A stretch of DNA of 64,000 nt, taken from a virus. The notes below the pieces were generated by a model. The model was not told where the DNA came from. It ran no database searches and saw only the letters and a program-made list of their open reading frames with translations. The position numbers were made by a program, and so were the translations under genes. The stretch is from positions 29,323 to 93,322 of IMG/VR virus record IMGVR_UViG_3300005528_000046; one strand, 5' to 3'. Below are positions 46,659-55,275 of the stretch, in pieces; within the stretch, counting starts at the first letter, position 1; the number at the start of each line of letters is the position of its first letter.

Positions 46659-46688
46659 TAAAAGAACCCTTAAAGGAATAATAACAAT

Positions 46689-48272
46689 ATGAATTTAGAA
46701 AAACTATTAGCAGAAAATATGCTAAGATTTGGAGCTAAAAATTTAGATTCTAAATCAATTCGAACTTTAAAACAATTAATTGAACAAGCAGCTGCGACTA
46801 CCGATCCAAATGCTATTCCAAAATCTATTGAAGAATTAGCAGATTCTGCAGATGTAAAACAATCTCCGGTATATAATGACGTAATTGGACGATTAATTGA
46901 ATTAGCTAAAAAAGATAAACCATTAGCACGAAGATCTTTACAATATTGGCGTGGTGTAACTGATGCCAGTAATCAAAATTTTATTAAAAATACAGATGTT
47001 ATTATTAATACATTTGATATTGTTAAACGTAAATTTGATGAATCTGGATTTCGCGGAAAAAATATTTCAGTAAGCGTAAATTACGCTAAATTGGAACCTG
47101 TATTTCAACAACTAGTCGATCTATTAAAAACGAATAAATCAAAAAATGTATACGTAGATGTTGAAAAACAACTTCCTTCGTTACTTAATCTATGTAGGCA
47201 AATTAGTAGAAATGATAGATATAAATTTGTCGGCGGAAACGATCCACAAAATCCATTTACTTTAATAATTCTTCCAGGTAATATTCAAGAAATGCAAAAA
47301 TTTATTTCTAATTTTTCTGCACAAGTAAAAGATAAAACCGGAAAAACAACAGAAAAAATTGCAAAAGTTGCAATTGCATCAATCACCGATGCAGATAAAA
47401 TTGATTTATTAAAAGCAGCTCAAATACAATTAGAAAAAAGAAAAGAAGATAAAAAACTTAGTCTAGGAATAAAAGGAGTAGATAAAATTATAATTGCACC
47501 TGCAACAGAATTTAGTACCGTAATTCGTACAGAAAAGGAAGCTGATGCTAAGAATCCTATTATTCAAGCAGTAACATATCCAGATATATCAAAAGGTAAT
47601 ACTACCGAATCTCAAAATTTCTTTGGTGATAATCAATCTCAACTCACCGCAGAACAAAAATCAAAAATTGCCGAAACGTTACAAATAGCCGTTAATGCAT
47701 TAAAATCTGAAGGAGTAACTTTGACAGAAATACAATATAATGCCGGTGCTAGTACTAGTAAAGTATATACAAGATATACTGGGCCGGGGACATTAGCTAA
47801 AGTATCTTCTGCTGCAAATAATGAAATACTAGTTAAAGATCGTATAGCTTCAATTGAAACGGCATTACGAGAAGCTATAGATACAAATCCAGATACTAAA
47901 GCTTTACAAATAGTAAAACAACAATCAGATGCAAAACCAAATCAAGGTGCCGAATATGGTAAGGATGCTAATGGAGCTTTTGGACCAAATGGAATACGAT
48001 GGAAATTTGATGCCGAGGGAAAATTAGATCCATCACAAAAAGCCGAATACGAAAAAATATATGCTCCATATAGATCTAATTTTGGAGCATTTGTATTAGT
48101 AGGAATGCCAAAACCACCAGAAGAACCGGAAGCAGAATATTCTGGTCAAGGCAAATGGAGAATTAGTTTAATTTGGAATCGTATAGAAATACCACCACCA
48201 CCACAGGGAGGAGGCAGAGTTGTATTATATCCAATGAGTACTAAAAAACCAGTACCATGTCCAATATTTTAA
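46689..48272 (+). CDS. large unknown protein with capsid-leader-like N-terminus
   Basis: A 527-residue protein on the plus strand. The N-terminus MNLEKLLAENMLRFGAKNL closely resembles that of the unrelated protein at 57.1 kb (LKDILAENMRRYNTKNL); LLAE fits gp21 cleavage. The rest is Lys-rich alpha/beta with an Ala/Lys/Gln segment near 300-345 and a proline-rich end (PPPPQGGGR). No known domain. A late box lies 31 bases upstream, with TTAAAGGAATA as ribosome site; a terminator hairpin follows. Confidence 0.7.
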   Translation: MNLEKLLAENMLRFGAKNLDSKSIRTLKQLIEQAAATTDPNAIPKSIEELADSADVKQSPVYNDVIGRLIELAKKDKPLARRSLQYWRGVTDASNQNFIKNTDVIINTFDIVKRKFDESGFRGKNISVSVNYAKLEPVFQQLVDLLKTNKSKNVYVDVEKQLPSLLNLCRQISRNDRYKFVGGNDPQNPFTLIILPGNIQEMQKFISNFSAQVKDKTGKTTEKIAKVAIASITDADKIDLLKAAQIQLEKRKEDKKLSLGIKGVDKIIIAPATEFSTVIRTEKEADAKNPIIQAVTYPDISKGNTTESQNFFGDNQSQLTAEQKSKIAETLQIAVNALKSEGVTLTEIQYNAGASTSKVYTRYTGPGTLAKVSSAANNEILVKDRIASIETALREAIDTNPDTKALQIVKQQSDAKPNQGAEYGKDANGAFGPNGIRWKFDAEGKLDPSQKAEYEKIYAPYRSNFGAFVLVGMPKPPEEPEAEYSGQGKWRISLIWNRIEIPPPPQGGGRVVLYPMSTKKPVPCPIF

Positions 48273-48280
48273 ATAGTATA

Positions 48281-48315
48281 AATGGGATAGATTGATTCTA
48301 TCCCATTTTTTTATT
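48281..48315. terminator. bidirectional terminator
   Basis: ATGGGATAG, 7-base loop, CTATCCCAT followed by T-run on the plus strand and by an A/T tract for the minus strand. It serves the convergent 527-residue and CAP genes. Confidence 0.8.
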
Positions 48316-48850
48316 AAAAAAATCTTACAACACTTCTAAAAGTACGACCCCACTCTTTTCCCGATATCGGACCATAAGCATTACCTACTGCGGCAACGCT
48401 ATTTACAGGATTTAATATACAAGATCTATGTCCTGGAGAATTCATCCATATGCTTACTAAATCTTTTGCTAAATAAACATAAATACCTTCTGTTTTTTTG
48501 TAATCACCTGTAGAAATAGTAGTTGCAATGCAAATTTCACTGTAATACGGATCTTTACTATGTCCTAGAATACCTTCTCGAATAAGTGAATCTCCAAATT
48601 TTGAAGCTTTGTTACATTCTTGCAAAGATGCAATAGTTAATTTAGATAAATGATGTTGTTGTCGTTGTGAGTTAATCTCAGTTAAAATTGCCAATCTTAA
48701 TTTTTGCTCATCTATTTTGTTTTGTGAAAGAAATACACTGTCATTCCTCAATCCTTCATACCAAAGATCAATTTGTCGTTGTTTATGATCGGTTTGTGCA
48801 ATAATAATGTTAGACACTGTGATTGCTACAATAAAAAATAACTTTTTCAT
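48314..48850 (-). CDS. secreted CAP-domain protein
   Basis: A 178-residue exported protein. The signal peptide MKKLFFIVAITVSNIIIAQ has the Bacteroidota style. The CAP (SCP/PR-1) domain follows: LAILTEINSQRQQHHLSKL (about 68-86), GHSKDPYYSEI (near 115), VSIWMNSPGHRSCILNP, and the closing GRTFRSVVRFF. CAP proteins act outside the cytoplasm, often binding lipids or cell-wall material. Convergent with the plus-strand gene and sharing a bidirectional terminator. Possibly of host origin. Confidence 0.8.
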   Translation of the reverse strand: MKKLFFIVAITVSNIIIAQTDHKQRQIDLWYEGLRNDSVFLSQNKIDEQKLRLAILTEINSQRQQHHLSKLTIASLQECNKASKFGDSLIREGILGHSKDPYYSEICIATTISTGDYKKTEGIYVYLAKDLVSIWMNSPGHRSCILNPVNSVAAVGNAYGPISGKEWGRTFRSVVRFF

Positions 48851-48887
48851 AACGGTAAAATTTAAATGAATACTCTCTTATTATACT

Positions 48888-48895
48888 ATAAATAT
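48888..48895 (-). promoter_or_regulatory. late promoter-like box
   Basis: ATATTTAT, 38 bases before the CAP gene. Confidence 0.45.
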
Positions 48896-48943
48896 AAGAA
48901 AAAAAATCCGTACGTCCTAATATCATATAAACTTTTTTTACGG

Positions 48944-48951
48944 ATATTTAT
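48944..48951 (+). promoter_or_regulatory. late promoter-like box, very close to ATG
   Basis: ATATTTAT followed 4 bases later by ATG (TTTATTAATATG). Such spacing would give a leaderless message. Confidence 0.5.
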
Positions 48952-48955
48952 TAAT

Positions 48956-50128
48956 ATGAAACATGTAAAAAAAATAAATTTATCGGATATAATTTTAGAA
49001 GAGTCTATCCGTGTTTCATTATCAGAACAACCCAAATCAACAATAAAATCAAAGCCGTTATCTGCACAAGAAAAATCAGCAACAGTAACACCTTGGAATG
49101 CTGCAAAAATTGCACAATTAATTTATGATTCTAAAGGATATGTTTTGGATGATGAAGAATTTGCTAAAAAAGTAATTGAACGTAACATACACGATTTGCA
49201 ACAATACCAAAAAGTACGTGCTGAATTACAAAAATTAACCGGTGGTGCGGGAATTGCTGCGTATCTTAGATCTTTTATGCCGTTAAACGATCGATTAGAT
49301 GTAGCAGATCATTTAATGACCGGCGTTATCCCACAATCTCAATGGGATACTATCATAACACAATTGGTACCATGGGAAGATTTAAGATATGTTCAAACAG
49401 ATCCATATAAAACATCTGCAGCAGATAAACGTTTTGGTGATTATGCCGGTACTGGTAGAATGACACAAACTGCTTTAGATATTGCATATAAATTATATCC
49501 GGAACAATGGAAAACTAGAGATGAAGAAAATTGGAAAGAGTTCCGGCATGAAATGTTATTTACAAGTTCAGTAGTAACTTCAATTATTCCCATAATTGGT
49601 CCGTTTTTATCTGGTGGTTTAGGTTTATTGGATGCTAAATATCTTTGGGAGGAAGGACAATATTATGAAGCTGGTTTAATAGCTACATTAACATTACTAC
49701 CTGGCATAGGTCGTTTAGCTGCTAAAGCCGGTGTTGCAATAAAACCGTTTATAAAAAATATTGTAACGAAACTTGCAAATAAACAAGCTGTACATACACT
49801 TACGAAAGTAGAAAGAGAGGCATTGATACAAGTAGCAATGCGAAAAGATGCTATTAAATCAAAACTTATGGATATGACTGCTAAAGGTATTGAATCTGGA
49901 AAACTTAATCCATATTCCTTAAAGGGAGTCGATTGGATAACAAAAGGCACAAAAAAAGGTACTTGGTTTGTTGGTTCTCAAGTAGTTGTTCCGACAATAG
50001 CGTATGATTATGCATTTACATCTGATTATGTTCAGAATAAATTCAAACAACGTCAAGCTGAATTAGCATCTCAACAAATCGATCAATATATTCAACAAGC
50101 AAGAAAAAATCTTGCACGAGGAAAATAA
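48956..50128 (+). CDS. unknown plus-strand protein with hydrophobic centre
   Basis: A 390-residue protein starting MKHVKKINLSDIILEE. A start 90 bases earlier is possible but would run through the ATATTTAT box, so the ATG at 48956 is chosen, only 4 bases after the box. ILEE fits a gp21-type leader. A hydrophobic stretch (about 195-245: SIIPIIGPFLSGGLGLL and then LIATLTLLPGIGRLAAKAG) could insert in membranes or form an inner virion channel. Coupled by 1 base to the next gene. Confidence 0.65.
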   Translation: MKHVKKINLSDIILEESIRVSLSEQPKSTIKSKPLSAQEKSATVTPWNAAKIAQLIYDSKGYVLDDEEFAKKVIERNIHDLQQYQKVRAELQKLTGGAGIAAYLRSFMPLNDRLDVADHLMTGVIPQSQWDTIITQLVPWEDLRYVQTDPYKTSAADKRFGDYAGTGRMTQTALDIAYKLYPEQWKTRDEENWKEFRHEMLFTSSVVTSIIPIIGPFLSGGLGLLDAKYLWEEGQYYEAGLIATLTLLPGIGRLAAKAGVAIKPFIKNIVTKLANKQAVHTLTKVEREALIQVAMRKDAIKSKLMDMTAKGIESGKLNPYSLKGVDWITKGTKKGTWFVGSQVVVPTIAYDYAFTSDYVQNKFKQRQAELASQQIDQYIQQARKNLARGK

Positions 50129-50129
50129 T

Positions 50130-51161
50130 ATGAATTCAAAAAAATATCACAAATCTGCAATCAATGAAATACAACCGCCAGCTGATTCGGGATCTGGAAT
50201 TGGACTCGATACTATAACATGGACAGCAATTATTGGTTCAGTATTAGTAGCAATTGCTGCAAAATTAAAAATTCCATTTTTAGCATATATGGGTGGTAAA
50301 CGTATTAGCAAACTTATAAGCAAGTGGACATTAAAATCTAAAAAAGGTCATATCCGTGCGATAAAAGAATTATTAGATAATCCATCAAAATTAAAACAAG
50401 CTGGACTAACTGATGATGAAATTGCTAAATATGAAGCAATGTTAGTTAGAAATCCCGGTGTCAAAGAATTGATGACTGCTGAATTAATTAAATCTACATT
50501 TGAACAATTACGTTCAGGAAAACTTACATTAGATGATGCATATGATATTTTAAAAAAATATGATAAAGATTCTGATTTATGGAATGATTTAAAAGCTGCA
50601 TATCCAAATGCTAAACGTAGAACAAAAACTAGTACTGGTGTTAAAATTACACAACAACGAATTAATTATAATGCGTTGCCGAGTATAACATTAAGAAATT
50701 CAATATTATCTGATCGTGATTTTATAACATTAGCAACAAAAAAATTAATAAGTCCTAGATGGTCATCATCTTATGGATTAAGCAGAGATTGGACTAGACA
50801 ATTTTCTTTATTAGTTAAAAAAATTGACAACTTAACAAAAAAAGATAAAGATAAAGGTTTTGATTATTTATATAAATTACGTAGTGGTAAAAAATGGGGC
50901 GGACGTTCTATAGGATTTATATCACCTGAGGTTAGAAATGCAATTGATGATTTTTATGCATTACGTAATTTAGGAAATATTGAATTTCGAAATACTACTA
51001 AACTTTATAATAGAAAAGATCAACCATTATCATTGAAATACTGGAGAGATGATTTATATGCACAACTTAAAGAAGCAGGACGTAGTAGTTGGTGGTTAAA
51101 TAAATCTGAACCGCAAAGGCAACGATTATCCAAATTGATCTTCAGCATGTTAGAAAAATAA
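50130..51161 (+). CDS. unknown plus-strand protein, membrane segment near N-terminus
   Basis: A 343-residue basic protein. The ATG at 50130 follows the previous stop by 1 base (TAATATG) with GAGGAAA upstream; an earlier TTG is less likely. A possible leader ends at INEIQPPAD. A membrane segment lies at about 30-55, then Lys/Arg-rich helices (KGHIRAIKELLDN; LTLDDAYDILKKYDKD). No family recognised. Together with its neighbour it may be an ejected or injected protein. Confidence 0.65.
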   Translation: MNSKKYHKSAINEIQPPADSGSGIGLDTITWTAIIGSVLVAIAAKLKIPFLAYMGGKRISKLISKWTLKSKKGHIRAIKELLDNPSKLKQAGLTDDEIAKYEAMLVRNPGVKELMTAELIKSTFEQLRSGKLTLDDAYDILKKYDKDSDLWNDLKAAYPNAKRRTKTSTGVKITQQRINYNALPSITLRNSILSDRDFITLATKKLISPRWSSSYGLSRDWTRQFSLLVKKIDNLTKKDKDKGFDYLYKLRSGKKWGGRSIGFISPEVRNAIDDFYALRNLGNIEFRNTTKLYNRKDQPLSLKYWRDDLYAQLKEAGRSSWWLNKSEPQRQRLSKLIFSMLEK

Positions 51162-51163
51162 AT

Positions 51164-51739
51164 TTAACGTTTAACAAATCCATTTAAAAAGTTACGTTGT
51201 TTTTCAATAGCCGAGTCTAACTCTGAGTTTCTAACAACTTTTCGTTTCGTTGTATTATTTCTGCCAGTTCCAGAAGTGCTAGGTGAAACAACATCTGATT
51301 TGGTAGATCGCTTTTTTCTAGTTTTTCTAGTTTTAGAATCGTCGTTTGCATCATCTCCTCCGCCATTCGAATTGCATATTGAGCTTTCATCTTTTGACCC
51401 TGCGGAGTTGATAGAAACTGTTGTAGCTCTTCGGTGTTTTGGGGTATTTTGAATGCGTTTGATGAGCTCGGCATCTCCCAATGACTTCGTTTCTTCGAAG
51501 AAGATATATCCTGTGTTATAGTTCGTCTTTTGCCCCTGAATTTGGATGCCGCACGGATACTTAATTCCACTGCATGATTCCACATTGTATTGAACGCCCC
51601 AAGTATTTTTTTTAATACGTATAACATAACCATATTGTTTTTGTCCTAGCCAAGAAAAGAAAACCGCATCTCCTATTCGGAATTGCGGCTTATCAAATTT
51701 AGCTTGTAATTTGTCTGAAATTTTTTGTTTTTTTGCCAT
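51164..51739 (-). CDS. unknown protein with SH3-like N-terminus and disordered tail
   Basis: A 191-residue protein. Residues 18-80 look like an SH3-like beta barrel (FRIGDAVFFSWLGQKQYGYVIRI, WGVQYNVE). The tail (105-190) is low-complexity Ser/Asn/Gly/Lys/Arg. A second ORF in another frame overlaps this tail and looks at least as protein-like, so the true product of the 3' part is uncertain. It converges with the plus-strand island (2-base gap). Confidence 0.6.
   Translation of the reverse strand: MAKKQKISDKLQAKFDKPQFRIGDAVFFSWLGQKQYGYVIRIKKNTWGVQYNVESCSGIKYPCGIQIQGQKTNYNTGYIFFEETKSLGDAELIKRIQNTPKHRRATTVSINSAGSKDESSICNSNGGGDDANDDSKTRKTRKKRSTKSDVVSPSTSGTGRNNTTKRKVVRNSELDSAIEKQRNFLNGFVKR
51217..51474 (-). 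CDS. possible nested gene in an alternative frame
   Basis: An 85-residue ORF inside the 3' half of the previous gene, in a different frame, starting MPSSSNAFKIPQNTEELQQF. It has the character of a real helical protein (STPQGQKMKAQYAIRMAEEMM; LFHLALLELAEIIQRNEK), whereas the host frame here is low-complexity. GGGAG lies directly before the ATG, too close for a normal ribosome site. It could be an overlapping gene, the product of a frameshift, or a chance ORF. Confidence 0.4.
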   Translation of the reverse strand: MPSSSNAFKIPQNTEELQQFLSTPQGQKMKAQYAIRMAEEMMQTTILKLEKLEKSDLPNQMLFHLALLELAEIIQRNEKLLETQS

Positions 51740-51745
51740 TACACG

Positions 51746-52207
51746 TTAATTAGTGCATATACTGGATATTTGATCTACTATCTTAAATATTCGTAAGTAT
51801 CTAGTAACTTTGTCTTTACGAAACATTTTTTCCATGTTACGATCTCTGCAGAGAATATATCCAGATTCTATAAATTTATTAGATACAAACCGTAAAGCAC
51901 GAAGACTATTGGATTCCAACATAATAGATTCATCATCAATCATTACATCAACACGTTCTTGATCTGGTTGTGTATTTTGATTAAGGCTTTCTACATGAAG
52001 TTGCATCTCTTCATTTCTTTTTGCTTCGTTAAGCAAAGTATCCTTAACGGATTGAAAGAACTTAGATAAATCTATATTTCCAATACCTTTTTGATGTTCA
52101 ACTTCATAAATATCAAATAAATAATGCAATCTATCCGCATCTTCTAACATCTTGAAATACTGCCATTCTGCATAGTTTATATTGATGTGTGAGAATATTG
52201 TTTTCAT
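51746..52207 (-). CDS. unknown protein
   Basis: A 153-residue mixed alpha/beta protein starting MKTIFSHININYAEW. No motif recognised. The C-terminal half has a winged-helix-like rhythm (LRALRFVSNKFIESGYILCRD) but the similarity is weak. Its ATG overlaps the stop of the 54-residue gene (ATGA). Confidence 0.6.
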   Translation of the reverse strand: MKTIFSHININYAEWQYFKMLEDADRLHYLFDIYEVEHQKGIGNIDLSKFFQSVKDTLLNEAKRNEEMQLHVESLNQNTQPDQERVDVMIDDESIMLESNSLRALRFVSNKFIESGYILCRDRNMEKMFRKDKVTRYLRIFKIVDQISSICTN

Positions 52208-52368
52208 GATTCTACCCTTTCAATATTAAACAATTCAACAACTTGATGTTTAAGTAATCGTTTAAGTTGTGCTATAATTTCTATAGCTTCATCTAAACAT
52301 GTAGCATATATCGTACCAACAATTTCCGCAGAAGAATCAGCTCGATATGAAAACTTATACTTATACAC
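52204..52368 (-). CDS. small protein, GTG start
   Basis: A 54-residue protein reading (M)YKYKFSYRADSSAEIVG, followed by a helix. The GTG start lies 14 bases after an ATATTTAT box and the TGA overlaps the ATG of the next gene, which supports it as real although no ATG is present. Confidence 0.6.
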   Translation of the reverse strand: MYKYKFSYRADSSAEIVGTIYATCLDEAIEIIAQLKRLLKHQVVELFNIERVES

Positions 52369-52379
52369 CGCTTTGTTTA

Positions 52380-52769
52380 TTATAAATATAAACCAAGCTC
52401 ATAAGCACGAACCGAAGATATCAATGCTTCATTTAAAGTTTCTGCTAATTTTCTTAATTCATGACGTTGCAAAGTAAATGTTTGCGATTTGATTCGAACA
52501 TCATATGTATCAGATTTAGTACCAGATACATAAGCTTCATCCATTGCAGTCTGCACAAATTTTGAATAATTGATAAGATCTTTATATGTTAATTGAAGTT
52601 TTTGATTGTAAATGCAAAGTTCACCAATATTGGTATTCATTGGATCTGTTTTAAATATTTCTTCTGAAATTTTTTCAGCAAATACGAAATCTAAATTTGT
52701 CCATACATTGCCATAACGTTTTTGATATTTTTCCGAAATAGCCCATGGGGTGTTAATACTACGTGTCAT
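52380..52769 (-). CDS. unknown helical protein
   Basis: A 129-residue mainly helical protein starting MTRSINTPWAISEKYQKRYG. The C-terminal half reads FTLQRHELRKLAETLNEALI. No family recognised. It follows the methyltransferase gene by 2 bases, so the two are probably co-translated. The late promoter box of the following gene lies within its last codons. Confidence 0.6.
   Translation of the reverse strand: MTRSINTPWAISEKYQKRYGNVWTNLDFVFAEKISEEIFKTDPMNTNIGELCIYNQKLQLTYKDLINYSKFVQTAMDEAYVSGTKSDTYDVRIKSQTFTLQRHELRKLAETLNEALISSVRAYELGLYL
52382..52389 (-). promoter_or_regulatory. late promoter-like box
   Basis: ATATTTAT, 14 bases before the GTG-start small gene; lies in the last codons of the preceding gene. 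Confidence 0.45.
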
Positions 52770-52771
52770 TT

Positions 52772-53434
52772 TTATTGAATTTTATAAATTGTTACTGTGT
52801 ATACGTCGTTTGAATAATTATGTCGAACATTGACATAACGATATTTTTCTATTAGCATGTCCATAACTAAACCTGGATGAACATAAAAGAATCCATCATG
52901 AATCTTATTATTGATTGGAGATAATAAATTGAATGAAACTGCTTGATTTGCTAAATTATACATTTTATCAATATCTTCAAACATTTTCATGAGATCAGCA
53001 TCTTCAGAATCACATTTTCTTTGTGTAAAATATCCAGATGCTACAACCCAATCATGATTATTTAGTTTTGCATTCTCAAACGAGTTAGGCTGTATGTCTA
53101 AATTGTACTTTTGCTTAGCTAAATCAGTCATAATTGGATTATGATCAATTCCGTTATATCCAAATAAGGCATTAGGATACATTTCTCGTATAAAACCATA
53201 TAAATCGCATCGTCCGCAACCAATATCCAAAATATTGCTATTATTCGGATCAAATCCGATAATTAAATTTTGAAATAAATACTGTTGTTCTGCAGTTGTA
53301 TTATATCCTACAACTTGAGGACTATTTAACATGTAATCTGGATCAGTATCTGCTTTTAGATTATCTCTACGAACATGTTCTGGATCGTTTCCGTAAAGTA
53401 AACGTTGAATTTTTTCTTGTAACTGATTTAACAT
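52772..53434 (-). CDS. class I SAM-dependent methyltransferase
   Basis: A 220-residue protein with the Rossmann-type motif I NILDIGCGRCD (67-77), followed by GYNGIDHNPIM (motif II acidic turn) and VVASGYF. A target-recognition domain is not evident, so the substrate is unknown: DNA, tRNA or a small molecule. It lies in the block of small late genes and is followed by the 129-residue gene. Confidence 0.75.
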   Translation of the reverse strand: MLNQLQEKIQRLLYGNDPEHVRRDNLKADTDPDYMLNSPQVVGYNTTAEQQYLFQNLIIGFDPNNSNILDIGCGRCDLYGFIREMYPNALFGYNGIDHNPIMTDLAKQKYNLDIQPNSFENAKLNNHDWVVASGYFTQRKCDSEDADLMKMFEDIDKMYNLANQAVSFNLLSPINNKIHDGFFYVHPGLVMDMLIEKYRYVNVRHNYSNDVYTVTIYKIQ

Positions 53435-53444
53435 GATAAAATTT

Positions 53445-53720
53445 TTATGCTCTTACAATTGGTAATTGATCTGCATCTGCTAATTCATTGTAATTCATTG
53501 TAGGAACTACAATTTTTGTATCACAAAGACGTTCGGTTAATTCTTTGTTGATATATGTTTTTTTAGATTTAGCTGTGTTGACCATTGTCATAGCCGTACG
53601 ATTCTCAAACAAGATATCATACATAGTTGCTTTATTAACAATGAATTTATCTAGAATAATTGCTACACGATTTGCATCTTCTTGAGTAACAATGACAGGT
53701 TGTCCTATTTTATATGACAT
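53445..53720 (-). CDS. small unknown protein
   Basis: A 91-residue protein, mostly beta/alpha, starting MSYKIGQPVIVTQEDANRVA. The N-terminal part resembles a small SH3-like strand set. No family recognised. Its ATG overlaps the stop of the previous gene by one base. Confidence 0.6.
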   Translation of the reverse strand: MSYKIGQPVIVTQEDANRVAIILDKFIVNKATMYDILFENRTAMTMVNTAKSKKTYINKELTERLCDTKIVVPTMNYNELADADQLPIVRA

Positions 53721-53929
53721 TATTCTAAAATTTTAATGATTTTACTTGCGTTAACTGCCTTAACTTCAAAATCAAAATTGTAACCTTGAAAATCTTTAAC
53801 AACTTTAGCTTCAGCTTCTGTAACAGATAAAGCTTCTACCAAATAAGTTTCAGTAATTCGTTTTTCTTTTGGTCCTTTTGGCGTATCAACTACATCGATA
53901 AGTTGTACTTTTGCTGTGTAATAACTCAT
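53720..53929 (-). CDS. small unknown protein
   Basis: A 69-residue protein starting MSYYTAKVQLIDVVDTPKGPKEK, with a beta-alpha-beta pattern including an SVTEAEAKVVKDFQG helix. Phage proteins of this type are often annotated only as hypothetical. Heads a two-gene unit. Confidence 0.6.
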   Translation of the reverse strand: MSYYTAKVQLIDVVDTPKGPKEKRITETYLVEALSVTEAEAKVVKDFQGYNFDFEVKAVNASKIIKILE

Positions 53930-53991
53930 TTTTGTTTAAATTTAAATTAATATAACTTTATTCAAATAATATAGAAAAAAAATGATAAAAC

Positions 53992-54855
53992 CTAAAGTTT
54001 TTCCATGTATTTTTGCAATCTTTTCTGTGATTTATAAAATTCATATGATTGCTGTATTTGTCTAGGTGTCAATTTTAATTTGTTTTGCAACATATTTAAT
54101 ATATCACCTATTATACGTTCCTTATCATCATTTGTTAATATATCAGTTTGTATCATTTTTATGATACGATCTAGGTAGTTAACAAATTGTTTAGGTAGTT
54201 TATCAATCATTTTGTATTTTATATCTGACACTCCGATATTTTTTGATTTTTTCTCGGTATCTTTATCAGCTTTTTTGTTTTTTTCAGCTGATGATTTGAT
54301 ATTTTTTGTTTTTTGAACAGGGTCTTTCAGAATTGCTTTAGTAATTTTTGCTGCTTCAACTAAAATATCACCATATCGAACTACCCAAGCAACTTCTGGT
54401 GCACCTGCAGGTGGCTCTGTTGGTGCAACACCAGCGCCTCCTCCTGCGCTAGCTTCACCTTTTTCAACTTTTTCTTTATCTTCAGCACCTAATCCTTTTA
54501 CATCATCTAAAGATAATTGTAATTCTATAGTATAATCGTTATTACGACCCCAACCTGTATAAGGAACAATGCGTATTGCATTTTTTCTAAGTAAACTTAA
54601 TAGGATATTTGGTGTGATATTTAAATCTTTACCGCTTCTACCTATAAATTCTCGTACACCGATATCAGATAAAGAATAAATGATACCAATTTGTTGTGTT
54701 CCATATGCATCAAACTTACCAAGAAATTTTTCTTCTGCTGGAGTAAATAGCGAATTTGCGGATGTTGATGGTGCGTTATCCGTTTCTTGAGGAGGAGCTT
54801 CCGTTAATATTGCTTTTAACGTAGATTCGACAATCTGATGCACTGAACGTATCAT
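53992..54855 (-). CDS. unknown protein with leader-like N-terminus
   Basis: A 287-residue protein starting MIRSVHQIVESTLKAILTEAPPQ. ILTE near residue 19 fits the gp21 leader rule, and the following stretch is Ser/Thr/Pro-rich. A folded part (36-115) is followed by a Gly/Ala/Pro linker, a Lys-rich segment and a C-terminal helical domain (TPRQIQQSYEFYKSQKR). Its ATG overlaps the stop of the next upstream gene. Confidence 0.65.
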   Translation of the reverse strand: MIRSVHQIVESTLKAILTEAPPQETDNAPSTSANSLFTPAEEKFLGKFDAYGTQQIGIIYSLSDIGVREFIGRSGKDLNITPNILLSLLRKNAIRIVPYTGWGRNNDYTIELQLSLDDVKGLGAEDKEKVEKGEASAGGGAGVAPTEPPAGAPEVAWVVRYGDILVEAAKITKAILKDPVQKTKNIKSSAEKNKKADKDTEKKSKNIGVSDIKYKMIDKLPKQFVNYLDRIIKMIQTDILTNDDKERIIGDILNMLQNKLKLTPRQIQQSYEFYKSQKRLQKYMEKL

Positions 54856-55043
54856 TATTTTTCTGCTTTAGTTTCTGCTAATTGCGTTGAACGATATTTT
54901 GTTGCTAACTTTTTTAATTCGTTAATTGATTTTCTTGCAACCGTAGCTGCTTTTTTTACGCCTTTTGCTTGAAAACGATCATGATTTTCTTTAAACGTTA
55001 ACCAATGCGATTCCATTACTTCATAGATTTCTTGTGATGTCAT
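54855..55043 (-). CDS. small basic helical protein
   Basis: A 62-residue protein starting MTSQEIYEVMESHWLTF and ending in a Lys/Arg-rich helix. Histone-like in composition (KKAATVARKSINELKKLA) but too short to name. An ATATTTAT box lies 24 bases upstream; it shares a transcript with the 287-residue gene. Confidence 0.6.
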   Translation of the reverse strand: MTSQEIYEVMESHWLTFKENHDRFQAKGVKKAATVARKSINELKKLATKYRSTQLAETKAEK

Positions 55044-55067
55044 ATTAACCTTTTTTTTTTATTTATT

Positions 55068-55075
55068 ATAAATAT
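55068..55075 (-). promoter_or_regulatory. late promoter-like box
   Basis: ATATTTAT, 24 bases before the 62-residue gene. Confidence 0.5.
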
Positions 55076-55080
55076 ATAAC

Positions 55081-55275
55081 TTACTTGAAACGATCCATTA
55101 ATACGTCGAGATTGGTATCCATTAATATTAATTCTTCGTAATCACTTAGTTCCAAAATAATTTGTTTATTTTTATTTTCATATATTCTGACAATACGATT
55201 CATATTGATAAATTGACGAGAAATATCACCGTTACTTAATTTAACATTTATCATTATGAATGTTGGTTGATTCAT
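55081..55275 (-). CDS. small beta-rich protein
   Basis: A 64-residue protein of alternating strands starting MNQPTFIMINVKLSNGDIS. No family recognised. Its ATG lies on the stop of the preceding gene (one-base overlap). Confidence 0.6.
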   Translation of the reverse strand: MNQPTFIMINVKLSNGDISRQFINMNRIVRIYENKNKQIILELSDYEELILMDTNLDVLMDRFK

